Shown: piece after piece, positions 19,119 through 27,047 of the stretch
Numbering within the stretch: the first letter of the stretch is position 1
Layout of the letters: every line of letters starts with the position of its first letter
Assembly: GCA_002352205.1 (NCBI GenBank)
Contig: DEHZ01000015.1
Coordinates: 186,001 to 250,000, forward strand
DNA: 64,000 nt
Source of the DNA: Flavobacterium sp. UBA2787
GTDB lineage: Bacteria > Bacteroidota > Bacteroidia > Flavobacteriales > Flavobacteriaceae
Direction: 5' to 3'
The notes under the pieces: model-generated
What the model saw: only the letters and a program-made list of their open reading frames with translations
Told to the model about the DNA's origin: nothing
Database searches by the model: none
Program-made: the position numbers and the translations under genes

Positions 19119-19626
19119 AAAAAATAAGATTCTCTTAGTTGGTTTTTTTATGGTTTTGTTGATTTGTTATTCGCTAGGATTTTCAAAGACCATCGATTAT
19201 TATCAACGCTATAAAGCCGAAAGTGAATTGTTGAAAGACAGTTCAGGCAATTCTGAATTAGTAAAAAAATTACTAGCCAAACAAAAGCAGTTGAATCAAG
19301 TGCTTGAACAAAATGATTTTAAAGGTGAAACTTCTTTCCAAAATGAACTGTTAAAGAATTTGAATGCATCCATTGAAAACACAGAGGTTAAAATAACCGA
19401 TTTTAAAGAAGAGCACCTTTTTGCTGATAAAGGATCCACAACCGTAAGTTATCTTTTTACATTGGAAGGTTCTTTTAACAATGTTCTAAAAACCATTAAC
19501 CACATAGAGAACAAACCCTACTTGGGGATTGTTAAACACGTTTCGGTAAATAAAAAAATGAATTATTCTACTAATTCTTTTTATTTGCAGACGCAGGTGT
19601 TGTTGCAAAGGAGTTTGGGGGAGTAA
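19105..19626 (+). CDS. GspM/PilO-like platform protein
   Basis: About 173 aa from ATG 19105 (MKLNRKNKILLVG). The longer in-frame start at 19042 lies inside the preceding gene in another frame and would place non-membrane residues ahead of the anchor. A single N-terminal helix (ILLVGFFMVLLICYSLGF) is followed by a coiled coil and a ferredoxin-like fold with the PilO pattern: KITDFKEEHLF, VSYLFTLEGSFNNVLKTINHIE. It is expected to dimerise with the preceding GspL-like protein in the inner membrane. It is the last gene of the plus-strand operon and converges on gspF, with about 30 bp between the two stops. Confidence 0.75.
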   Translation: MKLNRKNKILLVGFFMVLLICYSLGFSKTIDYYQRYKAESELLKDSSGNSELVKKLLAKQKQLNQVLEQNDFKGETSFQNELLKNLNASIENTEVKITDFKEEHLFADKGSTTVSYLFTLEGSFNNVLKTINHIENKPYLGIVKHVSVNKKMNYSTNSFYLQTQVLLQRSLGE

Positions 19627-19654
19627 AGGAAGTTTTTTAAAATTCAAAACAGAT

Positions 19655-20794
19655 CTACCCAATCGCACTACTCAACTGAAACATCGGTAAATACATGGCA
19701 ATGAGTAAAATCCCTACTATAAAGCCAACGATGATAATAATCACAGGTTCTAAAAAAGTGGATACCGCTTTTGATTGTTGAATGACTTCCTGATTAAATT
19801 GTTCATTAAGCTCTTGAAAGACATATTCGGTTTGGTTGGTTTCTTCGGCAACTTTTACTAAGGATATGATTCGATTATTAAAAAGCGTGGTGTCTTTCAT
19901 ACTTTTGCTCAAACTATTTCCTTTAAGAATTTCAGTTTCCACATGTTGCAAATCATTTTGTAGCGGATAGAATTCAATCATTTTTTTGACCATTTGAACA
20001 CTATTGAGCAAAGGTACTTTAGAACCTGTTAAAAGGGCTACTGCTTGCGTAAATTGTGCTAAATAAACTTTACTCACAAATACTCCGATAACCGGAATTT
20101 TTAAGGTAAAATAATCTAAAGCAGATTTAAGTTTTGGAAATCGTTTTTTGGAAAATAAGAAGGCAAAAACAATTCCACCAACAAGTAAAAATAATACCGT
20201 TCCATATTGTTTTACAAAAGTTGAAGCACTTATAATCATCTTGGTTAACACAGGCAGTTCCATATTGTTTTGTTTAAAGATGTCTTGAAACATCGGAACC
20301 ACATAACTAAGCATAAAAATAATAACTAAGACGGCTGTGGTTAACACAATCAACGGATACGTTAAGGCCGCAATAACAATTCTTTTCTGCTCATTTTTTC
20401 GTTCAAAAAACACTCCTAATTGCTGTACTACTTTGGCAATTGTGCCGGTTTCCTCCCCTATTTGTATAGAATAAAATTCATATTCAGAAAAACAGTTGGT
20501 AGCTGCCATAGCATCCGAAAGAGATTTACCATTTACCACATCATTCAAAATAGATTGAATGATTTCTTTGTCAGATGGTTTGGAAAGATTTTCACTAATC
20601 AGTGTTAAAGACTCCCGAATAGTTATACCGGCTTTAAGCAGTACACTTAACTCTAAATATAGATTCTGTTTTTTTTTCGCATTAAAACGACTGCCAAAAA
20701 GAGTAATTTCTTTTTTGAGTAGCGTATCCAAGTCAGATTTGTTAGTAATCTGTTTCTGTTTGTCCTTTTGAATGGTATCTAAATTAAAGCCCAT
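19655..20794 (-). CDS. gspF: T2SS/T4P inner-membrane platform protein GspF
   Basis: 379 aa with two GspF domains. The first (about residues 45-165) contains LLKAGITIRESL, GKSLSDAM, and EFYSIQIGEETGTIAKVVQQL. The second (about 245-365) contains LALLTGSKVPLLNS-like and LVKVAEETNQTEYVFQEL, and the protein ends with the usual membrane segment EPVIIIIVGFIVGILLIAMYLPMFQLSS. Membrane helices are at the ends of each domain. GspF is the polytopic membrane protein on which the ATPase acts. It is encoded on the minus strand, downstream of the minor pseudopilins and convergent with the gspE/gspD operon, so the machine is split over two transcripts. Confidence 0.93.
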   Translation of the reverse strand: MGFNLDTIQKDKQKQITNKSDLDTLLKKEITLFGSRFNAKKKQNLYLELSVLLKAGITIRESLTLISENLSKPSDKEIIQSILNDVVNGKSLSDAMAATNCFSEYEFYSIQIGEETGTIAKVVQQLGVFFERKNEQKRIVIAALTYPLIVLTTAVLVIIFMLSYVVPMFQDIFKQNNMELPVLTKMIISASTFVKQYGTVLFLLVGGIVFAFLFSKKRFPKLKSALDYFTLKIPVIGVFVSKVYLAQFTQAVALLTGSKVPLLNSVQMVKKMIEFYPLQNDLQHVETEILKGNSLSKSMKDTTLFNNRIISLVKVAEETNQTEYVFQELNEQFNQEVIQQSKAVSTFLEPVIIIIVGFIVGILLIAMYLPMFQLSSAIG

Positions 20795-21254
20795 TTTGAT
20801 TCATGTATTGAGTGGCGTCGTTTTTTTTATAAACAAAGAAAGTGTAATCGGGTATCTCTTTTATAGCAGAAAAATCGATGGCATCAATCAGACCGCTTTC
20901 GACAGTATTTCCATCTAAATAGACATTTTCAATTTTCAACTGTACTTTTAACGTGTCTTCATTTCTAATCACATATTCATCTTCAAATTGATATGCAATT
21001 GAGTCTATTTCATTTTTAAAAAACATATTTTGATGGCTTTCATCTATATTAATTTGTTGAAAAATATTAAAATCTCTCCAAAATTTTTCTTCAAAAAGAG
21101 CTAATTGGGTTGTTTTTTGGTAATTTTTTTCAATGCCTTTGATTTGTTTTTTGACTAATAGTAAAACAGAAAAAGCGATTCCTACCACAATAACGGTAAT
21201 GATCATCACCACAATGAGTTCAGAGAGTGTGAAGGATTTTACTTTTTTAATCAT
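20784..21254 (-). CDS. Minor pseudopilin (GspH/GspJ-like)
   Basis: 156 aa beginning MIKKVKSFTLSELIVVMIIT, a clear class III signal: S-FTLSE with Glu at +5, then a hydrophobic helix. As in the major pseudopilin of this locus, Ser stands where Gly is usual at -1. The periplasmic domain is beta-rich. The reading frame overlaps both neighbours by a few bases, showing tight operon packing with gspF downstream and another pseudopilin upstream. Which minor subunit it corresponds to (H, I or J) cannot be settled from sequence alone. Confidence 0.82.
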   Translation of the reverse strand: MIKKVKSFTLSELIVVMIITVIVVGIAFSVLLLVKKQIKGIEKNYQKTTQLALFEEKFWRDFNIFQQINIDESHQNMFFKNEIDSIAYQFEDEYVIRNEDTLKVQLKIENVYLDGNTVESGLIDAIDFSAIKEIPDYTFFVYKKNDATQYMNQNGL

Positions 21255-21582
21255 GAATAATTAGGTTGCTTTTAATCTCCTTTTTAGTTTCGTTGTTTTT
21301 AGCCACTATAAATATATCCTTTTTTTTGTTTTCAGAAACAGCAATAATTTCGATCTCCCATTTACCAAATTCTTCTTGGTAAGGTAAGGTGATTTGATTA
21401 TGGGTAATCGAATACTCCAATTGATGAATTCTATTTTCGATATGATGAGAATTGTTCTTAAATACATTTGCAAACAAATTGTTCAACACTAAACTGGCAA
21501 TAATAAAGACGACAACAATTAATACAGTTGCCACTAACACTTCAATCAAAGAGGATGATTTTATTTTCTTTAGTATAACCAT
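21247..21582 (-). CDS. Minor pseudopilin (GspI-like, short)
   Basis: 111 aa. The N-terminus MVILKKIKSSSLIEVLVATVLI has the pseudopilin pattern S-SSLIEV, with Glu at +5 and Ser at -1, followed by a long hydrophobic helix (VLIVVVFIIASLVLNNLF). Its small size and the SLIEVLVA motif are closest to GspI-type minor pseudopilins. It overlaps the following pseudopilin gene by 8 bp and the preceding one by 13 bp. It is probably part of the pseudopilus tip. Confidence 0.8.
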   Translation of the reverse strand: MVILKKIKSSSLIEVLVATVLIVVVFIIASLVLNNLFANVFKNNSHHIENRIHQLEYSITHNQITLPYQEEFGKWEIEIIAVSENKKKDIFIVAKNNETKKEIKSNLIIHD

Positions 21583-22865
21583 TTAATAATCGATTTTTTC
21601 TTGCTGATTTGAAGGTTGTTTTCAAATAAAATTCCAGCAAATTCCGGTTGAATTTTTTCGCTGGAAATTTTTGCATTAAACAAATGATTCATAAAAACTG
21701 AACCTGCTTTATTAGACACAAATTGATGAGCATAGAGTGTTCCGTTTATCCATCCCATTACTTCAATATTCCCTTCACAATAGAGTTCACCTCTAACTTG
21801 TGATTGAGGTTGCAAGATGACTTGGGTTCCAAAATTGTTTTCTACAGCTGTACTAAAATAACAAACTGTTCCGGAAACTATTGTCCCGGAATCAATAAAA
21901 ATTTGATTATTTGGAGAGCTATAATTAGCAACCTCTTTTTCTTGATTCACTAAAATGAGAGCTGAAGGATAATTGAGTGTGCAATTTTTTTGAATACGAA
22001 TAGATTTGGTACTAAATACTTGTAAATTTCCATTGAACCCCTCTTCAATCTCTACATAAGGAGCCACAACAATAATGTCTCTTAGTAAGGCAGATTTTCT
22101 AATAGAAACAAGCGTGTCAGATTTTACAATAATATTTCCAGTTAAAGAACAGTTTTCAAGCCTTACTATTTGACTACTTTTTATATACTTGGTTGGACTA
22201 AAAAAAGAGTTTGTGTTCTTTGGATTTCCATTTTCTAAGTAGTTTTCGTTTGTAAGTTGAAAATTGCTTGAAATGAATTGAGAAACAAAATTTTTGACCG
22301 ATTTTTTTATTTCCGGTAGTTTGACACCTGATTTTTGAGTTGGACCGTAAATAAGTTGAGTGCCATAATAGCTTTCTCCGGCAATATTCCCTGATTTTAC
22401 GCCTTGCTCCGGCAAAAAAGAAAGCCCTCTAATTTCTGTTTCACCAACCACCACAAGCGGTTTAAATGTCTCTTTTAAATACAAAGCAGGTCTATTTTCC
22501 TCTTTAAAAGAAGAGCCAATCAAACCGATTTTTTTAAATTTCCTAGTTCTGTAACTTGTTTCGACCCAACCCTTTTCAAAAATTCCCCAATTGGATTGAT
22601 GGGTTCTTATTTGATAACTATTCTCCTCATCGTTTTTGGAAAAAAGTAGAGTGTCGTTGCGATTGTCATCTGAATTAAAAAGATGTTGAAAACCATCATT
22701 TGAATTTTTAATGATTTTAATCGAGGCTTTGGATTGTTCTATAAAAAAACGATGCACATAGGTTAAAGTAAGAACAGCAGCAAGTAATATAGCAATCACC
22801 GCAATGATAAAAACAGTGAGTTGAAGTGCACCGGATTTTAATTTTAGGTTAAACCAATTACTCAT
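21570..22865 (-). CDS. GspK-like minor pseudopilin with bactofilin-like repeat body
   Basis: 431 aa. The N-terminus carries K-SG-ALQLTVFIIAVIAILLA, which resembles GspK (G-VALxxV and no Glu at +5) rather than other pseudopilins. The body is unusual for GspK: residues about 220-400 show short beta repeats with hydrophobic spacing like polymer-forming or parallel-beta proteins (LTGNIIVKSDTLVSIRKS, VEIEEGFNGNLQVF, GELYCEGNIEVMGW). It may be a tip subunit with a Bacteroidota-specific passenger domain. The name is inferred from the N-terminus and from the operon. It overlaps the GspC-like gene upstream by 8 bp. Confidence 0.65.
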   Translation of the reverse strand: MSNWFNLKLKSGALQLTVFIIAVIAILLAAVLTLTYVHRFFIEQSKASIKIIKNSNDGFQHLFNSDDNRNDTLLFSKNDEENSYQIRTHQSNWGIFEKGWVETSYRTRKFKKIGLIGSSFKEENRPALYLKETFKPLVVVGETEIRGLSFLPEQGVKSGNIAGESYYGTQLIYGPTQKSGVKLPEIKKSVKNFVSQFISSNFQLTNENYLENGNPKNTNSFFSPTKYIKSSQIVRLENCSLTGNIIVKSDTLVSIRKSALLRDIIVVAPYVEIEEGFNGNLQVFSTKSIRIQKNCTLNYPSALILVNQEKEVANYSSPNNQIFIDSGTIVSGTVCYFSTAVENNFGTQVILQPQSQVRGELYCEGNIEVMGWINGTLYAHQFVSNKAGSVFMNHLFNAKISSEKIQPEFAGILFENNLQISKKKSIIKWLY

Positions 22866-23334
22866 TTATTAAAAAGGTATCTGTGAAATTTTTGTATTTC
22901 AGCTTCACTTCATTTTTATTCCCTCCTTTTAGCGTAATTTCATTTTGAGTTTGCCCTATTCTCATTAAACAATTTTTACCCCCGATTACAATTAAAAAAA
23001 CTTTTGTTTTGTCTTTAGTATCAGACACAATTCCTTTGTATTTAATGTCAGGCCAAAGAATTCCCTCAGGTTCTATGCTTTTTATTTGAACGGTAGAATT
23101 TGATTTTTTATCTTTTTGTTCTTTATATATTTTACCTAAAAAGGGGTCTCTGTAATTTATATCGATAGTGAAAGTATCAATCTGCTCAATCTTCTCTAAT
23201 TTGTTAGTCAAATTAGGTTCGAAATCAGGAATAGTTGATTCTGAGGTAGAATAAGAAAAAAACTGATATATCAACATACCCCATATAAAAAGAACAATAG
23301 GGAGTAATATATATATCGTTTTCTTATTTTTCAT
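22858..23334 (-). CDS. GspC/PilP-like periplasmic linker
   Basis: 158 aa with an N-terminal membrane anchor (YILLPIVLFIWGMLIYQFF), a linker, and a small beta domain beginning NYRDPFLGK, a typical opening of GspC-HR/PilP domains. WPDIKYKGIV, FLIVIGGKNC and ITLKGGNKNEVKLKYKNF follow. GspC and PilP connect the inner-membrane platform to the secretin in the outer membrane. Size, topology and placement next to pseudopilins and near gspD fit that role. Assignment is moderate because homologues outside Bacteroidota are very divergent. Confidence 0.68.
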   Translation of the reverse strand: MKNKKTIYILLPIVLFIWGMLIYQFFSYSTSESTIPDFEPNLTNKLEKIEQIDTFTIDINYRDPFLGKIYKEQKDKKSNSTVQIKSIEPEGILWPDIKYKGIVSDTKDKTKVFLIVIGGKNCLMRIGQTQNEITLKGGNKNEVKLKYKNFTDTFLINE

Positions 23335-23336
23335 TT

Positions 23337-24266
23337 TTAATCAATTGTAAAACTGAAAGTTGTACTTTGAGTACCGATGTTTCCTGCCTCATCAGAGGCT
23401 AACACTACCCAATAATAAGTTCCATCATCCAAGGTTGTCGTAAAGGGACTAGTTGCCTCACTTTCTTCAATAAGATTAGTTAGACCACTATCCGAATAAA
23501 TTTTAATGGTATCACTTTCGTTACTTCCACTAATGGCTGTTCTTGACCAAGTGAATGTAATATCATTTTCCACTACAGTAGAATTGTTAGCGGGTAAAGA
23601 GAGAGTAGGTGTATTTGGGGCAGTGGTATCAACCAAAATTGATCTGGAACTATATAATGTTTGAAGTGTTCCATTCGATGCTCTAACACGCCATTGAAAA
23701 TTTCCATCAGCGAAAGTATAATTATAATTTGAACTAGTCAATGTTTGATCCAATACCAAAACATTTGAAGCATTATTTACTTGAAGTTGGTAAGAAACTG
23801 CACCAATTACAGGTTGCCAACTTAAGTTTTGAGCACTGATGTTTGTGATTAAATTATTAGATGGTGATAAGAGCACAACTGTATTGTTTTGAAAATCATC
23901 ATTACTGATAACGTTTATTGTTCGAGTGGTATAGGCGGTTTCGTAAGCACTATTTACAGCTTTCACTCTCCACTGATAAGTTCCAATATTTAATTGCTGG
24001 GTTGAGAAAGTTTCCGCAGTTAATTCATCCACAACAATTTCTAAAGGGTTTTCAAAATTCGGTCTTGCGATTTGTACTCTATACTCATCTGCATCCTCAA
24101 CTGGCTCCCATGAAAATGTAATCCCGGTAGAAGTAAACGTTGCATTGTTGGAAGGAGCAACTAGTGTAACGGTTTGGTCTGAAATATCACTTTCCAGTAA
24201 AATCTCTTCACATGAAAAACAAGTAACTAATAATATAAACAGAATAAATCGAAAAGGTTTTATCAT
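23337..24266 (-). CDS. Lipoprotein with three fibronectin type III-like domains
   Basis: 309 aa. The signal MIKPFRFILFILLVTCFSC ends in a lipobox Cys at about residue 19. The mature protein holds three Ig/FN3-like repeats of about 90 aa, each with the pattern LVAPSNNATF...FSWEPVEDADEYRVQI...YQWRVKAVN. The third ends in DGTYYWVVLASDEAGN. Repeated use of W-x-P-V and Y-x-W-R-V defines the repeats. It is likely a surface or periplasmic lipoprotein that binds other proteins or polysaccharide. It is first in the minus-strand secretion-associated run (2 bp from the GspC-like gene), so it may be a component or client of that system. Confidence 0.8.
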   Translation of the reverse strand: MIKPFRFILFILLVTCFSCEEILLESDISDQTVTLVAPSNNATFTSTGITFSWEPVEDADEYRVQIARPNFENPLEIVVDELTAETFSTQQLNIGTYQWRVKAVNSAYETAYTTRTINVISNDDFQNNTVVLLSPSNNLITNISAQNLSWQPVIGAVSYQLQVNNASNVLVLDQTLTSSNYNYTFADGNFQWRVRASNGTLQTLYSSRSILVDTTAPNTPTLSLPANNSTVVENDITFTWSRTAISGSNESDTIKIYSDSGLTNLIEESEATSPFTTTLDDGTYYWVVLASDEAGNIGTQSTTFSFTID

Positions 24267-24288
24267 CGTATAATTTTTTAAGCTTTTA

Positions 24289-25017
24289 TTACATTCTAAA
24301 TAAGCTTTTGGTTTTCTTTTTATTAGAAACTTTTTTTACTGTATTTCCTTTGCAAGATTCGCAAATTGCAATTAAGTCTATGACTTCCCATTTTCCGGGC
24401 TTAATCTCACTCCAACAGAATCTACCTTCCTCATAACCTAAGACGGGTGCTGTACTTATTTCTAAAACATCCGTTTGTTTTCCTTGTTTAAATAATCCAA
24501 GGGAATACTTTTGATCTTTTTTGTTTATAAGATAAAATTCATCAGCATTTTTTATTTTTTGCAAATCATCTTCTTTAAGAACAATTGCAATAGAAGAGAT
24601 TACTTTAGCCTTTTTAGTTTCTTTGATTAATCTGTTTATTTTAGTATTTTCAGGACTGTTTATTTCACGGCAATAACCATTTATATCTAGTATGGAAATA
24701 GTTACTAGTTCAGGTTTAACTGGAATACTATCTACATAGTTAATCTTTGCAAGATTTTGGTTGTTTTTAGTTTTGGATAGATAGACTTTGTTTGACCTTT
24801 TTGAAAAAGGAACAACACTAACGTTAACCTTAATTTTTGATGTCAATTCAGGATAGGCTTTTGAATTGAACTTTTTATTAAAGAACATGCCTTTACTATG
24901 TCCAATTACTCCTAGTTCTACTTTTGAAGAATTAGTGTTATACGTTGCATTTTCAATTTTTACTGTTTGACAGGAATATAAGACCAATATACAAGCAAGT
25001 GAAATCCAGTTTTTCAT
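24289..25017 (-). CDS. Lipoprotein of unknown function
   Basis: About 242 aa from the ATG at 25017 (MKNWISLACILVLYSC, lipobox LYS-Cys at residue 16). An in-frame ATG 111 bp upstream would add an extra hydrophobic stretch and bury the lipobox, so it is disfavoured. The mature part is lysine-rich with no recognised domain. The C-terminal CESCKGNTV segment has a CxxC pair, and an upstream Cys lies in GYCREINSP. Its leader ends in the AT-rich style of the neighbouring genes. Possibly the first gene of the leftward secretion operon (22 bp before the FN3 lipoprotein). Confidence 0.65.
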   Translation of the reverse strand: MKNWISLACILVLYSCQTVKIENATYNTNSSKVELGVIGHSKGMFFNKKFNSKAYPELTSKIKVNVSVVPFSKRSNKVYLSKTKNNQNLAKINYVDSIPVKPELVTISILDINGYCREINSPENTKINRLIKETKKAKVISSIAIVLKEDDLQKIKNADEFYLINKKDQKYSLGLFKQGKQTDVLEISTAPVLGYEEGRFCWSEIKPGKWEVIDLIAICESCKGNTVKKVSNKKKTKSLFRM

Positions 25018-25173
25018 CAAGATAAATTTTTGTAAAAATAGGAAAAACTTTAGTATTGAAAAGATTAAAATAAGAATTGAGAAAAATACAATATAAATAA
25101 GGGATATGTGAGAGAATTTAAAGGTCAAATCAAGAAATATAGATATTAATAATTCACCTTCATTAAATTTTTT

Positions 25174-25425
25174 TTACCTTTTCAATGAATCAATTTTCAA
25201 AAGTTTGACACTTTCAAGATTTAAAATCATTGGAGTTGCAGGATTAATCTTAGATGCGATAAAAGTATTCTCGTCGAAGTAAAGCTTATCAGGAAAAAGA
25301 CTGGCTGTAATTTTCTTTTTAATTGAGGTAGATGCTTCTAGATAAACTTGATCGATTTGATGCAAAAATGAAATTCCGTTAATTAAATGTTTTTCAAAGT
25401 CTTTATCATGATTGTTTATTTTTTT
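25174..25425 (-). pseudogene. Remnant of the C-terminus of a Bacteroidota serine recombinase
   Basis: An 83-codon open stretch with an upstream in-frame TAA and no ATG. It reads NGISFLHQIDQVYLEAS...KKKITASLFPDKLYFDENTF...SKINPA, which matches my memory of the closing segment of Bacteroidota site-specific serine recombinases (L-x-N-I-D-x-x-Y-x-x-A, KxxIxGSIFPEKLxFD, RxxRINEA). No catalytic domain is found nearby on either strand. It looks like the scar of an older mobile element. Identification is by pattern recall, so it is moderately secure. Confidence 0.6.
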
Positions 25426-25503
25426 TTAAAACATAAAATATAGTCTTTGTACTGTCATATATTTGTAAAGCAACAAAATTTACACACTAACAAAAACAAT
25501 AAA

Positions 25504-25968
25504 ATGAGATTAGCAATATTAGTTATCGGCTTACAAGACTCTGGTAAAACTTCCACAATTAAACATTTGATTAGCTTGTATAATGGTCGGTCTTTAAAAG
25601 TTATGAGAGCCGGTTGGAAAGATATATTCTTAAATTCAATTTTCAAATCGCTAAGAGTTCATTTTTACTGTATTCCAGCCTCTCCATCAGAAACGGATAT
25701 GGAGCTTACAACCAGATTTGCTGAATGGACTTGGTTGCCTGAAACATTAGTTATAGCTGAACAAGCAGGTGGAAGACATTACACAAGTACAATTAATTTT
25801 CTTACCGCAAATGGATATCATATATTGAGATATGATATACTTGCTACAAGTGGTACATCAGATTGGGAACGATTTAATACTGGCAACATGACCGCTAAAT
25901 TAGGCGGAAGAGCAAATCAAATAGTTGCAGATATTAAAGGTTTTCTCAGAATAAATGGAATAATTTAA
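25504..25968 (+). CDS. Small P-loop NTPase-like protein
   Basis: 154 aa from the ATG at 25504. The in-frame upstream start would add a poor N-terminus ahead of MRLAILVIG. A Walker A motif GLQDSGKTS lies at residues 9-17, right after a beta strand, as in small GTP- or ATP-binding proteins. A possible Walker B-like strand is TLVIAEQAGG (about residue 85). The C-terminal half resembles small nucleotide kinases or dethiobiotin-synthetase-like folds in strand pattern, but I do not recognise a family. A TAnnTTTG (-7 type) box occurs about 35 bp upstream (TATATTTG near 25458). Followed by a strong bidirectional terminator. Confidence 0.65.
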   Translation: MRLAILVIGLQDSGKTSTIKHLISLYNGRSLKVMRAGWKDIFLNSIFKSLRVHFYCIPASPSETDMELTTRFAEWTWLPETLVIAEQAGGRHYTSTINFLTANGYHILRYDILATSGTSDWERFNTGNMTAKLGGRANQIVADIKGFLRINGII

Positions 25969-26041
25969 ATTATCAAACCACATCGAAACTAGGGATAATA
26001 CTTCACAATTAGTATAAACCAAAAATTTCAGATTAATCAAA

Positions 26042-26068
26042 AAAACCGCTATATAAAATAGCGGTTTT
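26042..26068. terminator. Bidirectional hairpin terminator
   Basis: Perfect inverted repeat AAAACCGCTAT ... ATAGCGGTTTT with a 5-base loop between the convergent genes ending at 25968 and 26078. A-run and T-run flanks suit Rho-independent termination on both strands. Confidence 0.75.
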
Positions 26069-26077
26069 CTTTTGGAG

Positions 26078-26404
26078 TCAGGTAAAAAAGCTTTTCAAAA
26101 AATCCAATAAGCTATTAAAAAGTGTTTCTGCTTTATCAGGATATAAAATCCCAAAAACAAGCAAGACAAAAAAAAGTAAAACAACAATTAGTATCAAAAG
26201 CTTTGATTTTCCATCATTCTTAGGAAATTCTGGAGACGGTGTTGTTATAGAATTACCTCCTACATTTACATTTATTATAGAATTTTTATTATTACTGATA
26301 CTATAACATTTAACTTGCTCAATAACTTTAGCAGAAACATGTGAAGTAAAAGCAAAAAACATAATAAAAACCCCTAACACTTTTCCCCGAAAGGATACCT
26401 TCAT
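26078..26404 (-). CDS. Small secreted/membrane protein of unknown function
   Basis: About 108 aa from ATG 26404, chosen because it starts a good signal peptide, MKVSFRGKVLGVFIMFFAF, cleaved near VSA. A longer version from ATG 26500 adds 32 residues of uncharacteristic sequence ahead of it. The mature part has an Asn/Ser/Gly segment (NNKNSIINVNVGG), a second hydrophobic helix (LLILIVVLLFFVLLVFGILY) and a short basic/Phe-rich tail. It ends at a standard TGA. No family recognised. It is transcribed away from the T9SS gene cluster. Confidence 0.45.
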   Translation of the reverse strand: MKVSFRGKVLGVFIMFFAFTSHVSAKVIEQVKCYSISNNKNSIINVNVGGNSITTPSPEFPKNDGKSKLLILIVVLLFFVLLVFGILYPDKAETLFNSLLDFLKSFFT

Positions 26405-26500
26405 TGAGCCTAGTAATTCAGCTCGATTAAATAATGGTGGAAAAAATACGATTGTATTTTTATCAAGATTACTAACACCTAAAATTACAGCTCGACTCAT

Positions 26501-27047
26501 AATTATTAGGTTTTAAATTCTAACTCAAATCTACTTACTTATTTTTAATTTGAAATGTTAAAACCTTAACGAATCGGTAAAAAACCAAATACACCGACAA
26601 AATACATTCTTTACATAAAAAAAGCAACAAATAGAATATTTGTTGCTTAATGAAGAGGAAGTTACTTTTAGTACCCAAATATAAGTGTCGAGCTGTAAAT
26701 TAGGTTGTAACTTCCAATTATTTATAACTAAAAAACTCTCTAATACAAGAGAATGATTGTTTGAAAAAATTGCCTATAAAATTGATTGGGTTGTAGAGCT
26801 AAGTCAGAAGAAAGCGTATGTATTTTGTTGGGAGTTAAACTCAATTTCGTAAGTTCAATATATGTCTGATTATCAGCCACTATTTTCTTTTTAAAATTGT
26901 TAATACAGTTACTCTTTTCATATTTTAAATAAATTCTCTTTTAAAAGAGATATACAAATGTACAGTTCTTTTTTTAACAACCAAATGAATTTTACTATTT
27001 TAGCATATACCTACTTTCCTAATATTCTTTTAAGTCAATAATCAATT
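26501..27047. other. 547-bp intergenic region with several inverted repeats
   Basis: No gene is supported here. Structures seen: a perfect hairpin AAGCAACAAATA/TATTTGTTGCTT (26622-26648), a long-loop inverted repeat GGAAGTTAC (26657-26665) with GTAACTTCC (26707-26715), and a perfect 16-bp palindrome TCTCTTTTAAAAGAGA (26935-26950). The first is terminator-like. The second could fold into a structured RNA. The region separates the small membrane protein gene from the 3' end of the T9SS cargo gene. Confidence 0.5.
26622..26648. terminator. Hairpin terminator
   Basis: Perfect 12-bp inverted repeat (AAGCAACAAATA, 3-base spacer, TATTTGTTGCTT) preceded by a run of A. It is AT-rich but symmetrical and lies in an intergenic region. 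Confidence 0.55.

Noticed and set aside
25447-25503. Upstream in-frame start of the P-loop gene
   Set aside because: Would add about 19 residues of poor quality ahead of the first beta strand. The ATG at 25504 places Walker A at the usual distance.
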